Below are positions 24,636-32,515 of a DNA stretch of 64,000 bases, in pieces (the stretch's first letter is position 1; every line of letters begins with the position of its first letter). Made by a program: the position numbers and the translations under genes. The stretch spans positions 14,489 to 78,488 of the forward strand of contig CAVJLG010000032.1 in NCBI GenBank assembly GCA_963650135.1, written 5' to 3'. The notes below the pieces were generated by a model. That model worked only from the letters and a program-made list of their open reading frames with translations, made no database searches and was not told the origin of the DNA. The DNA is from HGM13006 sp963650135. GTDB taxonomy: Bacteria > Bacillota > Clostridia > Oscillospirales > Oscillospiraceae.

Positions 24636-26774
24636 TTACGCTTCCGTTTCGTCCTGCTTTTCCTTCCCCTGGAGCTGCATCAGATGATGATAAGCCGTTG
24701 GGTTCTGGGCCTCAAAATGCTGCCGGTGCTTCTCGGTGCGCGCCCGGACCCGCGCCAGCAGCTCGGGGTTGCGCTCGGCCAAATGGGCCTCAATTTTCTG
24801 GCGGTGCAGCTCTGCCCGATGGACCATGCGGGCAATCTCCTCCTCGGAAAGCCGCCCGGTTTTCAGCTGCTCCTCGAAGTGCATTTCCAGATGATCCAGG
24901 AATCGCTCCTCGTCGCCGGGGGCCATTCGATGCCAGTGCCCGGTTTTGCTGTCCAGCACCTGCTCCTCTGCGGACAGGGCATTTTCGCTCTCCAAAATCT
25001 GTGCCATACCCTCGCTGGCCAGCTGTTCCATTACCTGCTCTGCCTCGGACCCAAAGAGCCATTCAAATTCCACCAGCTGCTCCACAGCCTCGCCCCGGGT
25101 CGCTTCCGCCGAAGCTACGCTGTCCTGCAACACATACGGCGGCTGAATGCCCGCATCCTCCAGCGCCAAATCGATGGTGCGGCGGACCGCCCCTTCTAAG
25201 AGCAGGCTTCCCGCATCCAGCTTTTTCATCTGATCGTTCAGCGAGCCGTCGTGCTCCGTGAGATAGAACGCCACGCCCTTTTGCCGCAGATTTCGGCTCA
25301 GCAGCACCAATCGCTCTGCCGCGGTCAGGTCAATGCGCCCAATGCCCCGGGCGTCGATGATAACGGCCCTGGTATCCGCCGTCATCGCCGCCTCGATTTC
25401 CGTCTGAAACCGGTCGATATTGGCGAAAAACAGGTTGCCGCTGAACCGGTAGATCACCGCGTTCTTCAGCGCCCGTGCCTCCCGGTTCCGCTCCAGGGGA
25501 TAAAAGCCCGCCTGCCCCGGAATCACGCCCATGCACGAGGCCGGCGGTGCTACCGAGGAAATGGCCACCTCGAAAAACGACAGCACCACGCCGATCATGA
25601 CCCCATACACCGTGCCAAAAATCAATACGCCCAAAAAGGCAATCAAAAATACAAACAGCTCATTGCGGCTGGTGTTCCGCAGCTTTTTTGCCAGGGGAAA
25701 ATCGAGAATGCCCCAGAGTGCCGTCAGCACAATGCCCGTTAAAATGGGCACCGGCAGGAACTTCAGCAGCGGGGTGCCCACCAGCAGCACCAGCAGCATG
25801 GTACCGCAGGCGGAAAGGCTCATCAGCTGGGACCGGCAGCCGAAGGAATCGGCAATGCCGCTGCGGGAAACACTGCCGTTGATGGGGCAGCAGCCGGTCA
25901 CGCCGCTGACCAGATTCATGGCCCCATAGGCCAATAGCTCCCGGTTGTTGTCCAGCTTGTCGCCGTATTTCATGGCATAGCTGCCCGAAGCCAGCAGGGT
26001 CTGCGCCATAACCACTGCGGCAATGCTCAGCGACTCAATCACCAGGTCCTTGCCATAGGCGCTCAGATACGAAAATCCGGGCAGCATCAGCTTCGGCAGC
26101 CCCGGAGCCACCGCCGACAGCATCTTCACCCCGTATTGGTCCAGATGAAACACCGCCTGGAGCACCGCGCCCACCAGCATCATAACCACCGTCATAGGCA
26201 CCTTGGGAGTCCGCTTTTTGCAGATCAAAATCACCGCAAAGGTGCCAAAGCCCAGCACCGCCGACAGCGGATGAAACTTCGGCAGCTCCCCGGCAATATG
26301 GGACAGCAGGGCAAACAGCTCGCCGGTGCCTGCGGTGCCGCCGAACAGCTTTGGCACCTGCATGAGAATGATGGTCAAACCCACTCCGGAGATAAAGCCG
26401 CCCATCACCGGTGTGGAGATGTATTTGACAATGCGCCCGGCCTTGAGCAGAAAAAATATCGCAAACCACAGCGCCGTCAGCATGGATACCAGCGGCACCA
26501 GCTGCAATGCCTCCCGGGATTCTGCGGCGATTCCGAACTCCGTCAGCAGACTGCCCACCATCACCGCAGGCATTGCATCCACGCCCACCACAAACTGTGG
26601 CGAGGTGGTAAGCAGGCTAAAGGCTAAGATCGGCAGCAGGGACCCATAGAGTCCATAGACTGCTGGCAGCCCCGCAATTTGCGCATAGCCCATGGAGATG
26701 GGGATGGACACCAGCGCAACGATCACGCCGGACATCAAATCGCGCCCGGGATGTTTGCTCCGAAACTGTTTCAT
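24636..26774 (-). CDS. SulP-family anion transporter with STAS domain and charged C-terminal tail
   Basis: 712 residues. The N-terminal about 400 residues form the SulP membrane domain (DLMSGVIVALVSIPISMGYA, GAMNLVSGVTGCCPINGSVS), followed by a STAS domain (residues about 430-540; TRAVIIDARGIGRIDLTAAE). SulP proteins carry sulfate, bicarbonate or other anions by symport or exchange. Unusually, after the STAS domain there is a further about 160-residue Glu/His/Arg-rich helical tail (EERFLDHLEMHFEEQLKTGR, ELHRQKIEAHLAERNPELLA) that may bind metal or a partner. Single gene with its own strong promoter. Confidence 0.9.
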   Translation of the reverse strand: MKQFRSKHPGRDLMSGVIVALVSIPISMGYAQIAGLPAVYGLYGSLLPILAFSLLTTSPQFVVGVDAMPAVMVGSLLTEFGIAAESREALQLVPLVSMLTALWFAIFFLLKAGRIVKYISTPVMGGFISGVGLTIILMQVPKLFGGTAGTGELFALLSHIAGELPKFHPLSAVLGFGTFAVILICKKRTPKVPMTVVMMLVGAVLQAVFHLDQYGVKMLSAVAPGLPKLMLPGFSYLSAYGKDLVIESLSIAAVVMAQTLLASGSYAMKYGDKLDNNRELLAYGAMNLVSGVTGCCPINGSVSRSGIADSFGCRSQLMSLSACGTMLLVLLVGTPLLKFLPVPILTGIVLTALWGILDFPLAKKLRNTSRNELFVFLIAFLGVLIFGTVYGVMIGVVLSFFEVAISSVAPPASCMGVIPGQAGFYPLERNREARALKNAVIYRFSGNLFFANIDRFQTEIEAAMTADTRAVIIDARGIGRIDLTAAERLVLLSRNLRQKGVAFYLTEHDGSLNDQMKKLDAGSLLLEGAVRRTIDLALEDAGIQPPYVLQDSVASAEATRGEAVEQLVEFEWLFGSEAEQVMEQLASEGMAQILESENALSAEEQVLDSKTGHWHRMAPGDEERFLDHLEMHFEEQLKTGRLSEEEIARMVHRAELHRQKIEAHLAERNPELLARVRARTEKHRQHFEAQNPTAYHHLMQLQGKEKQDETEA

Positions 26775-26818
26775 AGGGATTCTCCCAAATCATATGTCTC
26801 CCGCATCCTGGCCGGATT

Positions 26819-26870
26819 GCAGGGTGCTTTTATTATACGCACTGGCCGCCGGAACGTCAATGCACCCTGC
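26819..26870 (-). promoter_or_regulatory. SulP promoter flanked by a 9-bp inverted repeat
   Basis: Minus-strand TTGACG (forward 26860-26855), 17 bp spacer and TATAAT (26837-26832) form a near-consensus promoter. It is enclosed by GCAGGGTGC (26819-26827) and GCACCCTGC (26862-26870), a perfect inverted repeat that could be a pair of operator half-sites or a long-loop terminator for the upstream methyltransferase. Confidence 0.6.
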
Positions 26871-26881
26871 CGATTGGGCGC

Positions 26882-27454
26882 TTATTTCCGGGCCAGCAGG
26901 CAGAGCCAGCCCTTTTTATTTTTGTGGACCGCAATCTCCCGGAAGCCCGCCTGCTCCAGGATAGACTGGAACTGGCTGTCCCGATCGATGGTCATGCCGT
27001 CGATTTTCTCCGTCCAATGGTCGTCCTTCCCGGTGCCGCCGGGCTTCGTCACCCGATAGCCCTCCCGGAAGCCTTGCAGCAAATCCGGCCAAAAATATAC
27101 CGTCTCAAAGGCCGTAACTACGTCAAATTCCGCCGCGCCAAAGGGCAAGTCCATTACGCTGACCTGCTGCACCGCGCACTTCCCCGCACCAATGGCCTGC
27201 GCATTCACCGCCCGGGATTTTTCCACACTGACCTCCGAATAGTCGATTCCATAGACCATTCCCCTGGGGCACTGCTGCACCAGCCGCGCCAAATTTGCTC
27301 CGCCGCAGCCGCAGTCCAGCACCCGATCCTGCGCCTCCAGCGGAAGGAACTGGGTGCCCCAATCCGCCAGGCCCCGGTGCCCCAGATTCATCATGTTCAC
27401 CATCAATTTTCCGCCCAGCCCCGTGGGCTTGCGGGTATTCTCAAAAAACGACAT
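26882..27454 (-). CDS. class I SAM-dependent methyltransferase with short internal deletion
   Basis: 190 residues. The SAM-binding motif is VLDCGCGGANLARLV (residues 45-59), with GIDYSEVSVEKSRAV and DVVTAFETVYFWPDL after it. Family members usually read LKPGG, then a strand such as FLIVNE and a loop before the IDGM segment; here the sequence goes from VTKPGGT directly to GKDDHWTEKIDGMT (residues 135-154), so about ten residues that would form a core strand appear absent. The protein may be misfolded or specialised. It diverges from the AraC-like/ABC genes and has a GTTAG-N6-CTAAC box upstream. Confidence 0.8.
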   Translation of the reverse strand: MSFFENTRKPTGLGGKLMVNMMNLGHRGLADWGTQFLPLEAQDRVLDCGCGGANLARLVQQCPRGMVYGIDYSEVSVEKSRAVNAQAIGAGKCAVQQVSVMDLPFGAAEFDVVTAFETVYFWPDLLQGFREGYRVTKPGGTGKDDHWTEKIDGMTIDRDSQFQSILEQAGFREIAVHKNKKGWLCLLARK

Positions 27455-27477
27455 GGTATGATTCCTTTCTCTCCATG

Positions 27478-27495
27478 GGTTAGCATTGTCTAACC
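27478..27495. promoter_or_regulatory. 18-bp palindromic box upstream of methyltransferase
   Basis: GGTTAG-CATTGT-CTAACC is a perfect 6-6-6 inverted repeat, 24 bp upstream of the methyltransferase start. It resembles DtxR/IdeR-type iron boxes and matches the layout of the boxes at 27655 and 45107. Confidence 0.6.
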
Positions 27496-27641
27496 GTTAA
27501 TTCCACAAAAAGCCGCCTGTGGCAGCCCCAATTGCAGGACCATTGTAGCACCCATCCCCGCCCATTGCAATACGCCCGAAAAAAGTTGTCCATTGGGGAT
27601 AAGAAAGACCGTTTGGGAAAGACATCGGCGGCTTTCTATGG

Positions 27642-27672
27642 TATACTACCTGACAGTTAGCTAACATTAACT
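27642..27672 (+). promoter_or_regulatory. -10 element and palindromic box upstream of AraC-like/ABC operon
   Basis: TATACT (27642-27647) is followed 7 bp later by AGTTAGCTAACATTAACT (27655-27672), an 18 bp box just downstream of the probable transcription start. A repressor there would block transcription. The box matches the one upstream of the ZIP gene at 15 of 18 positions. Confidence 0.6.
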
Positions 27673-27699
27673 AAGTGAGAGACAGGAGGGAAACACCGG

Positions 27700-28212
27700 A
27701 TGCAGCAACATGCATTTGACCGGCAGGGGGCAATTTTACTGGCCCAGAGCGACGGATGCGCCGTCTGGCAATTCCGCAACGACACCGGCGACGGCACCAT
27801 GACCACCTATGAGGTATTCCCCGGAGTGATGCTCAGCTTCAACGATTTTCATATGGCGCGGTTTGAAAGCAGCTATGTGGCCGACCGGCGGCTGTTTGCC
27901 ATCGACCACTGCCGGGAGGGGCGCATGGAGTACACCCAAGCGGACCTTTCCCGGCGGTTTGACATTGCACTGACCCCCATGAAGGCCTGCTTCCGCTCGG
28001 TCTATGGGTCCGCCATCGGCACCTGGCTCACCAACTATCGCATGAATCTGGCGGCAGAGCTGCTGATTCACCGGAGGGACCTGAGCATTGGGGAAATCGG
28101 CGGCCGGGTGGGCTATGACAGCGCCGGGAAATTCGCCCAGGCCTTTAGGCGGGTGATGAAATTGACGCCGTCGGAATATCGCAAAGAAAGAGGGATAAGC
28201 GATGAAATCTGA
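27700..28212 (+). CDS. shortened AraC-like regulator
   Basis: 170 residues; GGAGGG precedes ATG 27700. Residues 1-80 match the N-terminal part of a regulator family seen beside siderophore-type ABC genes (YEVFPGVMLSFNDFHMARFE, IDHCREGRMEY), and residues 82-170 match its C-terminal DNA-binding domain (LSRRFDIALTPMKACFRSVY, IGGRVGYDSAGKFAQAFRRV). Family members as I recall them are about 300 residues, so the middle, with the rest of the sensor domain, is missing in frame around residue 81. It may act without ligand control or be decaying. It overlaps the ABC gene by 11 bp. Confidence 0.75.
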   Translation: MQQHAFDRQGAILLAQSDGCAVWQFRNDTGDGTMTTYEVFPGVMLSFNDFHMARFESSYVADRRLFAIDHCREGRMEYTQADLSRRFDIALTPMKACFRSVYGSAIGTWLTNYRMNLAAELLIHRRDLSIGEIGGRVGYDSAGKFAQAFRRVMKLTPSEYRKERGISDEI

Positions 28213-29959
28213 GAAAAGAAGCTGGATGAAGTCCCTGTTTGCCTATGCAGAGGGGGAGAAAAAGCGGATGCTGCTGTCCGTGCTCCTGTCTGTGGGCAGC
28301 GTAGTGCTGGGGCTGGTTCCGTTCTACTGCATGTACCGGCTGATCTGCCTTTTTGCAGATACCGCAAATGCCGGGCAGGTGGTGCAGTGGTGCCTTTTGG
28401 CGCTGGCGGCTTATGGCGTAAAAATTCTGCTGTTCAGCCTGTCCACCGGCGTTTCCCACACCATGGCCTATACGATTCTGGAAAGACTGCGGCTGCGGCT
28501 GGCGGACCGGTTTCTCCATGCGCCCCTGGGGGATGTGGAAAGCCATTCCATCGGCGAAATCAAGACCATGATGGTGGACAAAATCGAGAATCTCGAGCCG
28601 CCCCTGGCCCATATGATTCCCGAGGGGGCGGGGCATATTGTTCTGCCCATCATCAGTATCCTCGCGCTGCTGCTCATCGACTGGCGGCTGGCGCTGGCGT
28701 CGCTGGTGACATTTCCCCTGTCCTTCCTCTGCATGGGGCTCACCTTCCAAATCAGCGGCGACAGCTTTTCGAAATACGACCAGTCCGCCAGCCACATGAA
28801 CAGCGCCATTGTGGAGTATATCGAGGGCATTGAGGTCATCAAGGCCTTTGGCCGGACGGGGGTCAGCTATGAGAAATATGCCGGCGCCATTACGAACTTC
28901 CGCACCTTTGTGGTAAAATGGCTCACCTCTACCTTTGTGACCATGAAGCTGAGCTTTGCCCTGTTCCCCTCCACCCTGATCGGCACGCTGCCCGTGGCCT
29001 TGGCCCTGGCAAACAGCGGCAGCATTTCGGGGCCCCAGGCAGCCCTGGCGGTGATGCTATCCATTTCCATGGTGGGTTCCCTGTCGAAGCTGGAGGTATT
29101 TTCCGAAAATATGCGGCAGGTGAAGTGTACCGTGGAGAATCTGGAGGAATTCTTAGAGATGCCCGCACTGCAGGAGCCCAGCGTTCGGGCGCAGCTTTCC
29201 GGCACAGGTGCTGCCCTCCATAACGTGCATTTTTCCTACACCGGCAAGCCGGAGGACGAGGTGCTCCATGGCATTGACCTAACCCTGCCCCAGGGGAGCT
29301 TTACCGCGCTGGTTGGCCCATCCGGCGGCGGAAAATCCACCGTGGCAAAGCTCATTGCCCGGTTCTGGGACGTAAGCGATGGGGAGATCACCATCGGCGG
29401 CGTGAACGTAAAGGATATGCCCCTGGCGCAGCTTTCGGAATATGTGAGCTTTGTCACCCAGGATAACTTCCTGTTCCGCTGCTCCCTGCTGGAGAATATC
29501 CGCCTGGGCAATCCCAGCGCCACGGACGAGGAGGTCAAGGCCGCTGCCCGGGCAGCCCAATGCGAGGAATTCATTTCGAAGCTGCCCCAGGGCTATGACA
29601 CCCCCGCAGGCAAGGCAGGCCGTCGGCTTTCCGGCGGCGAAAAGCAGCGGATCGCCATCGCCCGGATGATGCTGAAAAACGCCCCGATCATCATTCTCGA
29701 CGAGGCCACCGCCAGCATCGACCCCGAAAACGAGCACCTGATTCAGCATGCCATTTCGGAGCTGACCCGGGGCAAAACCATCATCACCATCGCCCACCGG
29801 CTGACCACCATCCAAAACGCCGACCAGATCCTTGTGGTGGACGACGGGACCATTGTGGAATCTGGCACCCACGAGGCCCTGATCGCTCAGGACGGCCTGT
29901 ACCGGCGCTTTATGCAGATTCGTCAGCAGGCCGAGGGCTGGCATATCACCGAAGATTAA
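28202..29959 (+). CDS. ABC transporter half-molecule (6-TM + ATPase), YbtP/IrtA-like
   Basis: 585 residues: six membrane helices in the first about 320, then the ATPase domain with Walker A GPSGGGKST (372-380), Q-loop TQD (419-421), signature LSGGE (476-480), Walker B IIILDEAT (496-503) and switch His in IAHR. Exporter-fold half-transporters of this type include siderophore importers (YbtPQ, IrtAB) that work as heterodimers and are normally encoded in pairs after such AraC-like regulators. Here only one half is present, so it must homodimerise or use a distant partner. The box at 27655 suggests metal control. Confidence 0.88.
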   Translation: MKSEKRSWMKSLFAYAEGEKKRMLLSVLLSVGSVVLGLVPFYCMYRLICLFADTANAGQVVQWCLLALAAYGVKILLFSLSTGVSHTMAYTILERLRLRLADRFLHAPLGDVESHSIGEIKTMMVDKIENLEPPLAHMIPEGAGHIVLPIISILALLLIDWRLALASLVTFPLSFLCMGLTFQISGDSFSKYDQSASHMNSAIVEYIEGIEVIKAFGRTGVSYEKYAGAITNFRTFVVKWLTSTFVTMKLSFALFPSTLIGTLPVALALANSGSISGPQAALAVMLSISMVGSLSKLEVFSENMRQVKCTVENLEEFLEMPALQEPSVRAQLSGTGAALHNVHFSYTGKPEDEVLHGIDLTLPQGSFTALVGPSGGGKSTVAKLIARFWDVSDGEITIGGVNVKDMPLAQLSEYVSFVTQDNFLFRCSLLENIRLGNPSATDEEVKAAARAAQCEEFISKLPQGYDTPAGKAGRRLSGGEKQRIAIARMMLKNAPIIILDEATASIDPENEHLIQHAISELTRGKTIITIAHRLTTIQNADQILVVDDGTIVESGTHEALIAQDGLYRRFMQIRQQAEGWHITED

Positions 29960-29963
29960 GATA

Positions 29964-30004
29964 CGCCCGAATTCTGTATGCTGGGTACAGAGTTCGGGCG
30001 TTTT
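29964..30004 (+). terminator. terminator after ABC gene
   Basis: CGCCCGAA and TTCGGGCG, extended by CTGTAT/GTACAG, form a stem followed by TTTT. It separates the ABC operon from the aldo/keto reductase operon. Confidence 0.8.
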
Positions 30005-30060
30005 CGGTTTTTCTTTGGTTTCGTATCAGTTTTTCTTATATAAATTCAGCAAAAGCCAAA

Positions 30061-30089
30061 TTGATTGCTGCGGAGAATGGAGGTACAAT
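30061..30089 (+). promoter_or_regulatory. promoter of aldo/keto reductase operon
   Basis: TTGATT (30061-30066), 17 bp spacer and TACAAT (30084-30089) lie 32 bp upstream of ATG 30122. Confidence 0.65.
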
Positions 30090-30121
30090 GGTACTATCAA
30101 AAATAGAGGGAGTGTACCACA

Positions 30122-31231
30122 ATGAATCAGATCAAGAAGAACTTTGGCTTTGGCTGCATGCGGCTGCCCATGAAGGACGGTGAAGTGGATATCCCCGAAA
30201 CCAAACGCATGGTGGACGCATTTCTGGAGGCAGGCTTCAACTACTTCGACACGGCCCACGGCTATTTGCATGGAAAAAGCGAAACGGCCCTGAAGGAATG
30301 TCTCACCAGCCGCTATCCCCGGGAAGACTATATTCTGACGGACAAGCTCACCGCAAACTTCTTCCAGACCGAAGCGGATATTCGCCCCCTGTTGGAAGCA
30401 CAGCTGGAGGCCTGCGGGGTGGACTATTTCGACTATTACCTGATGCATGCCCAGGGTGCGGGGAACTATCCGCATTTTAAGGAATGTCATGCCTATGAAA
30501 CGGCGTTTGCCCTGAAAGCCGTGGGAAAGGTACGCCATGTGGGCATTTCGTTCCATGACCGGGCCGAGGTGCTGGAGCAGATTCTCACGGACTACCCGGA
30601 GATCGAGGTGGTGCAGATTCAGTTCAACTATATGGACTATGAGGACCCCGCAGTTCAGAGCCGGAAGTGCTATGAGGTCTGCCGGAAGTATGGCAAGCCT
30701 GTGATTGTCATGGAGCCGGTAAAGGGCGGCAGTCTGGTGAATCTTCCCGAGGATGCAAAGGCTGTGCTGGACGAGCTCCACGGCGGCAGCCCTGCCAGCT
30801 ACGCCCTAAGATTTGCAGCGGGCTTCCCGGGGATGATGATGGTGCTCTCCGGCATGAGCAGCCTTGCCCAGATGCAGGATAACCTCTCGGTGATGGAGCA
30901 GTTCCGCCCCTTAGATGAGAAGGAGCGTAAGGCCATTGACCGGGTACAGGAGATTTTCAAAAGCAAGAACCTCATCCTCTGCACCGCCTGCCGCTACTGC
31001 ACCGACGGATGTCCCAAGCAGATTTCCATTCCCGATCTGTTCGCCGTGATGAACACCAAGCAGCTCTATCACGACTGGAATGCGGACTATTATTATAACG
31101 TGGTCCATACCACTCCCGGGCGCAGGGCCTCCGACTGTATCCGCTGCGGGAAATGTGAAAAGGCCTGTCCCCAGCATCTGCCCATCCGTCAGCTGCTCCA
31201 GGCGGTCGCAAAGGAATTTGAACAAGCATAA
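30122..31231 (+). CDS. aldo/keto reductase with C-terminal ferredoxin-type 4Fe-4S domain
   Basis: 369 residues. The N-terminal TIM barrel (1 to about 280) has the family start FGFGCMRLP and the NYFDTAHGY motif that holds the catalytic Asp and Tyr. The C-terminal part has two cysteine sets, CTACRYCTDGCP and CIRCGKCEKACPQ, for 4Fe-4S clusters. Such proteins are common in anaerobes and probably couple ferredoxin-like electron transfer to carbonyl reduction, though substrates are rarely known. It leads an operon with a flavodoxin-like protein 12 bp downstream. Confidence 0.92.
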   Translation: MNQIKKNFGFGCMRLPMKDGEVDIPETKRMVDAFLEAGFNYFDTAHGYLHGKSETALKECLTSRYPREDYILTDKLTANFFQTEADIRPLLEAQLEACGVDYFDYYLMHAQGAGNYPHFKECHAYETAFALKAVGKVRHVGISFHDRAEVLEQILTDYPEIEVVQIQFNYMDYEDPAVQSRKCYEVCRKYGKPVIVMEPVKGGSLVNLPEDAKAVLDELHGGSPASYALRFAAGFPGMMMVLSGMSSLAQMQDNLSVMEQFRPLDEKERKAIDRVQEIFKSKNLILCTACRYCTDGCPKQISIPDLFAVMNTKQLYHDWNADYYYNVVHTTPGRRASDCIRCGKCEKACPQHLPIRQLLQAVAKEFEQA

Positions 31232-31243
31232 GGAGAGATTACC

Positions 31244-31756
31244 ATGGCGATTTTGATTGCATACTATTCCCGGACGGGAGAGAACTACTTTGGCGGGGCC
31301 TATCGCCGGATTTCCGTGGGCAACACCGAAAAGGCCGCCCGGATGCTGGAATCCATCACCGGCGGCAAGTGTTTTGAAGTTCAGCAGAAGGTCCCCTATT
31401 CCGACGATTACCGCACCTGCGTTTCTCAGGCCAGCGAGGACTGGAAGCGCCATGCCCGCCCGGAGCTGACCGTATTGCCGGACTCCCTGGCGGATTACGA
31501 CGAGATCTATCTGGGCTATCCCAACTACTGCGGCACCATGCCCATGGCGGTGTATACGTTCCTGGAGCACTACGACTTCACCGGCAAGACCATCCGCCCC
31601 TTCTGCACCCACGAGGGCAGCGGCCTGTCCGCCACTGTTCGGGACATTCAGAAGGCTGCGCCGGGCGCCAAGGTGACAAAGGGGCTTGCCATCCACGGCA
31701 GCCATGTGGACGAGGCCCTTCCCGCGCTGAAGCAGTGGGTCAAGGAGGGAAACTAA
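31244..31756 (+). CDS. flavodoxin-like protein
   Basis: 170 residues. The start AILIAYYSRTGENYF is the FMN-phosphate loop of flavodoxins, GYPNYCGTMPMAVYTFLE surrounds the flavin ring and FCTHEGSGLSAT is the second flavin loop. A short insertion (GGAYRRISVGNTEKAARM) typical of clostridial flavodoxin_4 members precedes the first helix. It probably donates electrons within the operon, for example to the aldo/keto reductase. AAGGAGAG precedes the ATG. Confidence 0.9.
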   Translation: MAILIAYYSRTGENYFGGAYRRISVGNTEKAARMLESITGGKCFEVQQKVPYSDDYRTCVSQASEDWKRHARPELTVLPDSLADYDEIYLGYPNYCGTMPMAVYTFLEHYDFTGKTIRPFCTHEGSGLSATVRDIQKAAPGAKVTKGLAIHGSHVDEALPALKQWVKEGN

Positions 31757-31757
31757 C

Positions 31758-32315
31758 ATGGATTGTCAGGAAACCCGCGTGGATCTCCGGAAAACCGCTC
31801 CCGCCGACCGTGCCGAGGGCCAGCGCTGTGCCAGGCTGATCTTCCGGCTGAACCACACCATGCCCGGCACCGAGGAATACCAGACCGTTTTGAAGAAGCT
31901 GTTTGGCGACAATCTGGGCGAGGGCAGCTATGTTGCCGCACCTATCAGCGGTGCCTGCGTCAGCTCCATGAAGATCGGCAAAAACGTGTTCATCAACTCC
32001 GGCCTCCTTGCCATGGCCCGTGGCGGCATCACCATCGAGGATGAGGCCCGCATTGCCGCAAATGTCCAGCTGATTACCAATAATCACGACCCCTATGACC
32101 TGGACATTCTGCCCTGCAAGCCCATTCTCATCTGCAAATCTGCCTGGATCGGCGCAGGGGCCACGATCCTGCCCGGGGTTCGGGTGGGCAAGCATGCGGT
32201 GGTTGGAGCCGCCGCCGTGGTTACCAAGGACGTGCCGGATTATACCGTAGCCGTGGGAAATCCCGCGAAGGTGGTAAAAATGCTGGAGAAAGAGAGATTT
32301 CAGGACGAGGATTAA
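31758..32315 (+). CDS. hexapeptide-repeat acetyltransferase (maltose O-acetyltransferase type)
   Basis: 185 residues, starting one base after the flavodoxin stop. The left-handed beta-helix repeats are visible (ISGACVSSMKIGKNVFINSG, ARIAANVQLITNNHDPYD, SAWIGAGATILPGVRVGKHA, VVTKDVPDYTVAVGNPAKVV), with the catalytic His in the NNHD loop. These enzymes acetylate sugars or related small molecules from acetyl-CoA. Operon context with redox proteins does not reveal the acceptor. Confidence 0.9.
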   Translation: MDCQETRVDLRKTAPADRAEGQRCARLIFRLNHTMPGTEEYQTVLKKLFGDNLGEGSYVAAPISGACVSSMKIGKNVFINSGLLAMARGGITIEDEARIAANVQLITNNHDPYDLDILPCKPILICKSAWIGAGATILPGVRVGKHAVVGAAAVVTKDVPDYTVAVGNPAKVVKMLEKERFQDED

Positions 32316-32323
32316 GACAATTC

Positions 32324-32355
32324 GGTCCCGGTGCAGAACTGCATCGGGACCTTTG
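32324..32355 (+). terminator. terminator after acetyltransferase
   Basis: GGTCCCGGTGCAG and CTGCATCGGGACC form a stem with one wobble pair and a two-base AA gap, followed by TTTG. Confidence 0.7.
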
Positions 32356-32398
32356 TTATGCTTCAAAAGCCATAATTTTCTCCCCCAAAATTTCGTTT

Positions 32399-32441
32399 TG
32401 TTGTTAAAACAACAGAAATGCCGGTTCCATTCCACTATAAT
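32399..32441 (+). promoter_or_regulatory. hcp promoter with class II activator-type palindrome
   Basis: TATAAT lies at 32436-32441 without a -35 match. The palindrome TGTTGTT-AA-AACAACA (32399-32414) is centred at 32406.5, about 41.5 bp before the expected start site near 32448. This is the standard position for Crp/Fnr-family activators, which include the nitric-oxide regulator HcpR. Confidence 0.65.
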
Positions 32442-32515
32442 ACCCCCAGAAACCAAGGAATCCGAACCCCTCGGGTTCCATCCCCCCGATTACGTTCAAA
32501 TGGAGGATTTTTTCG

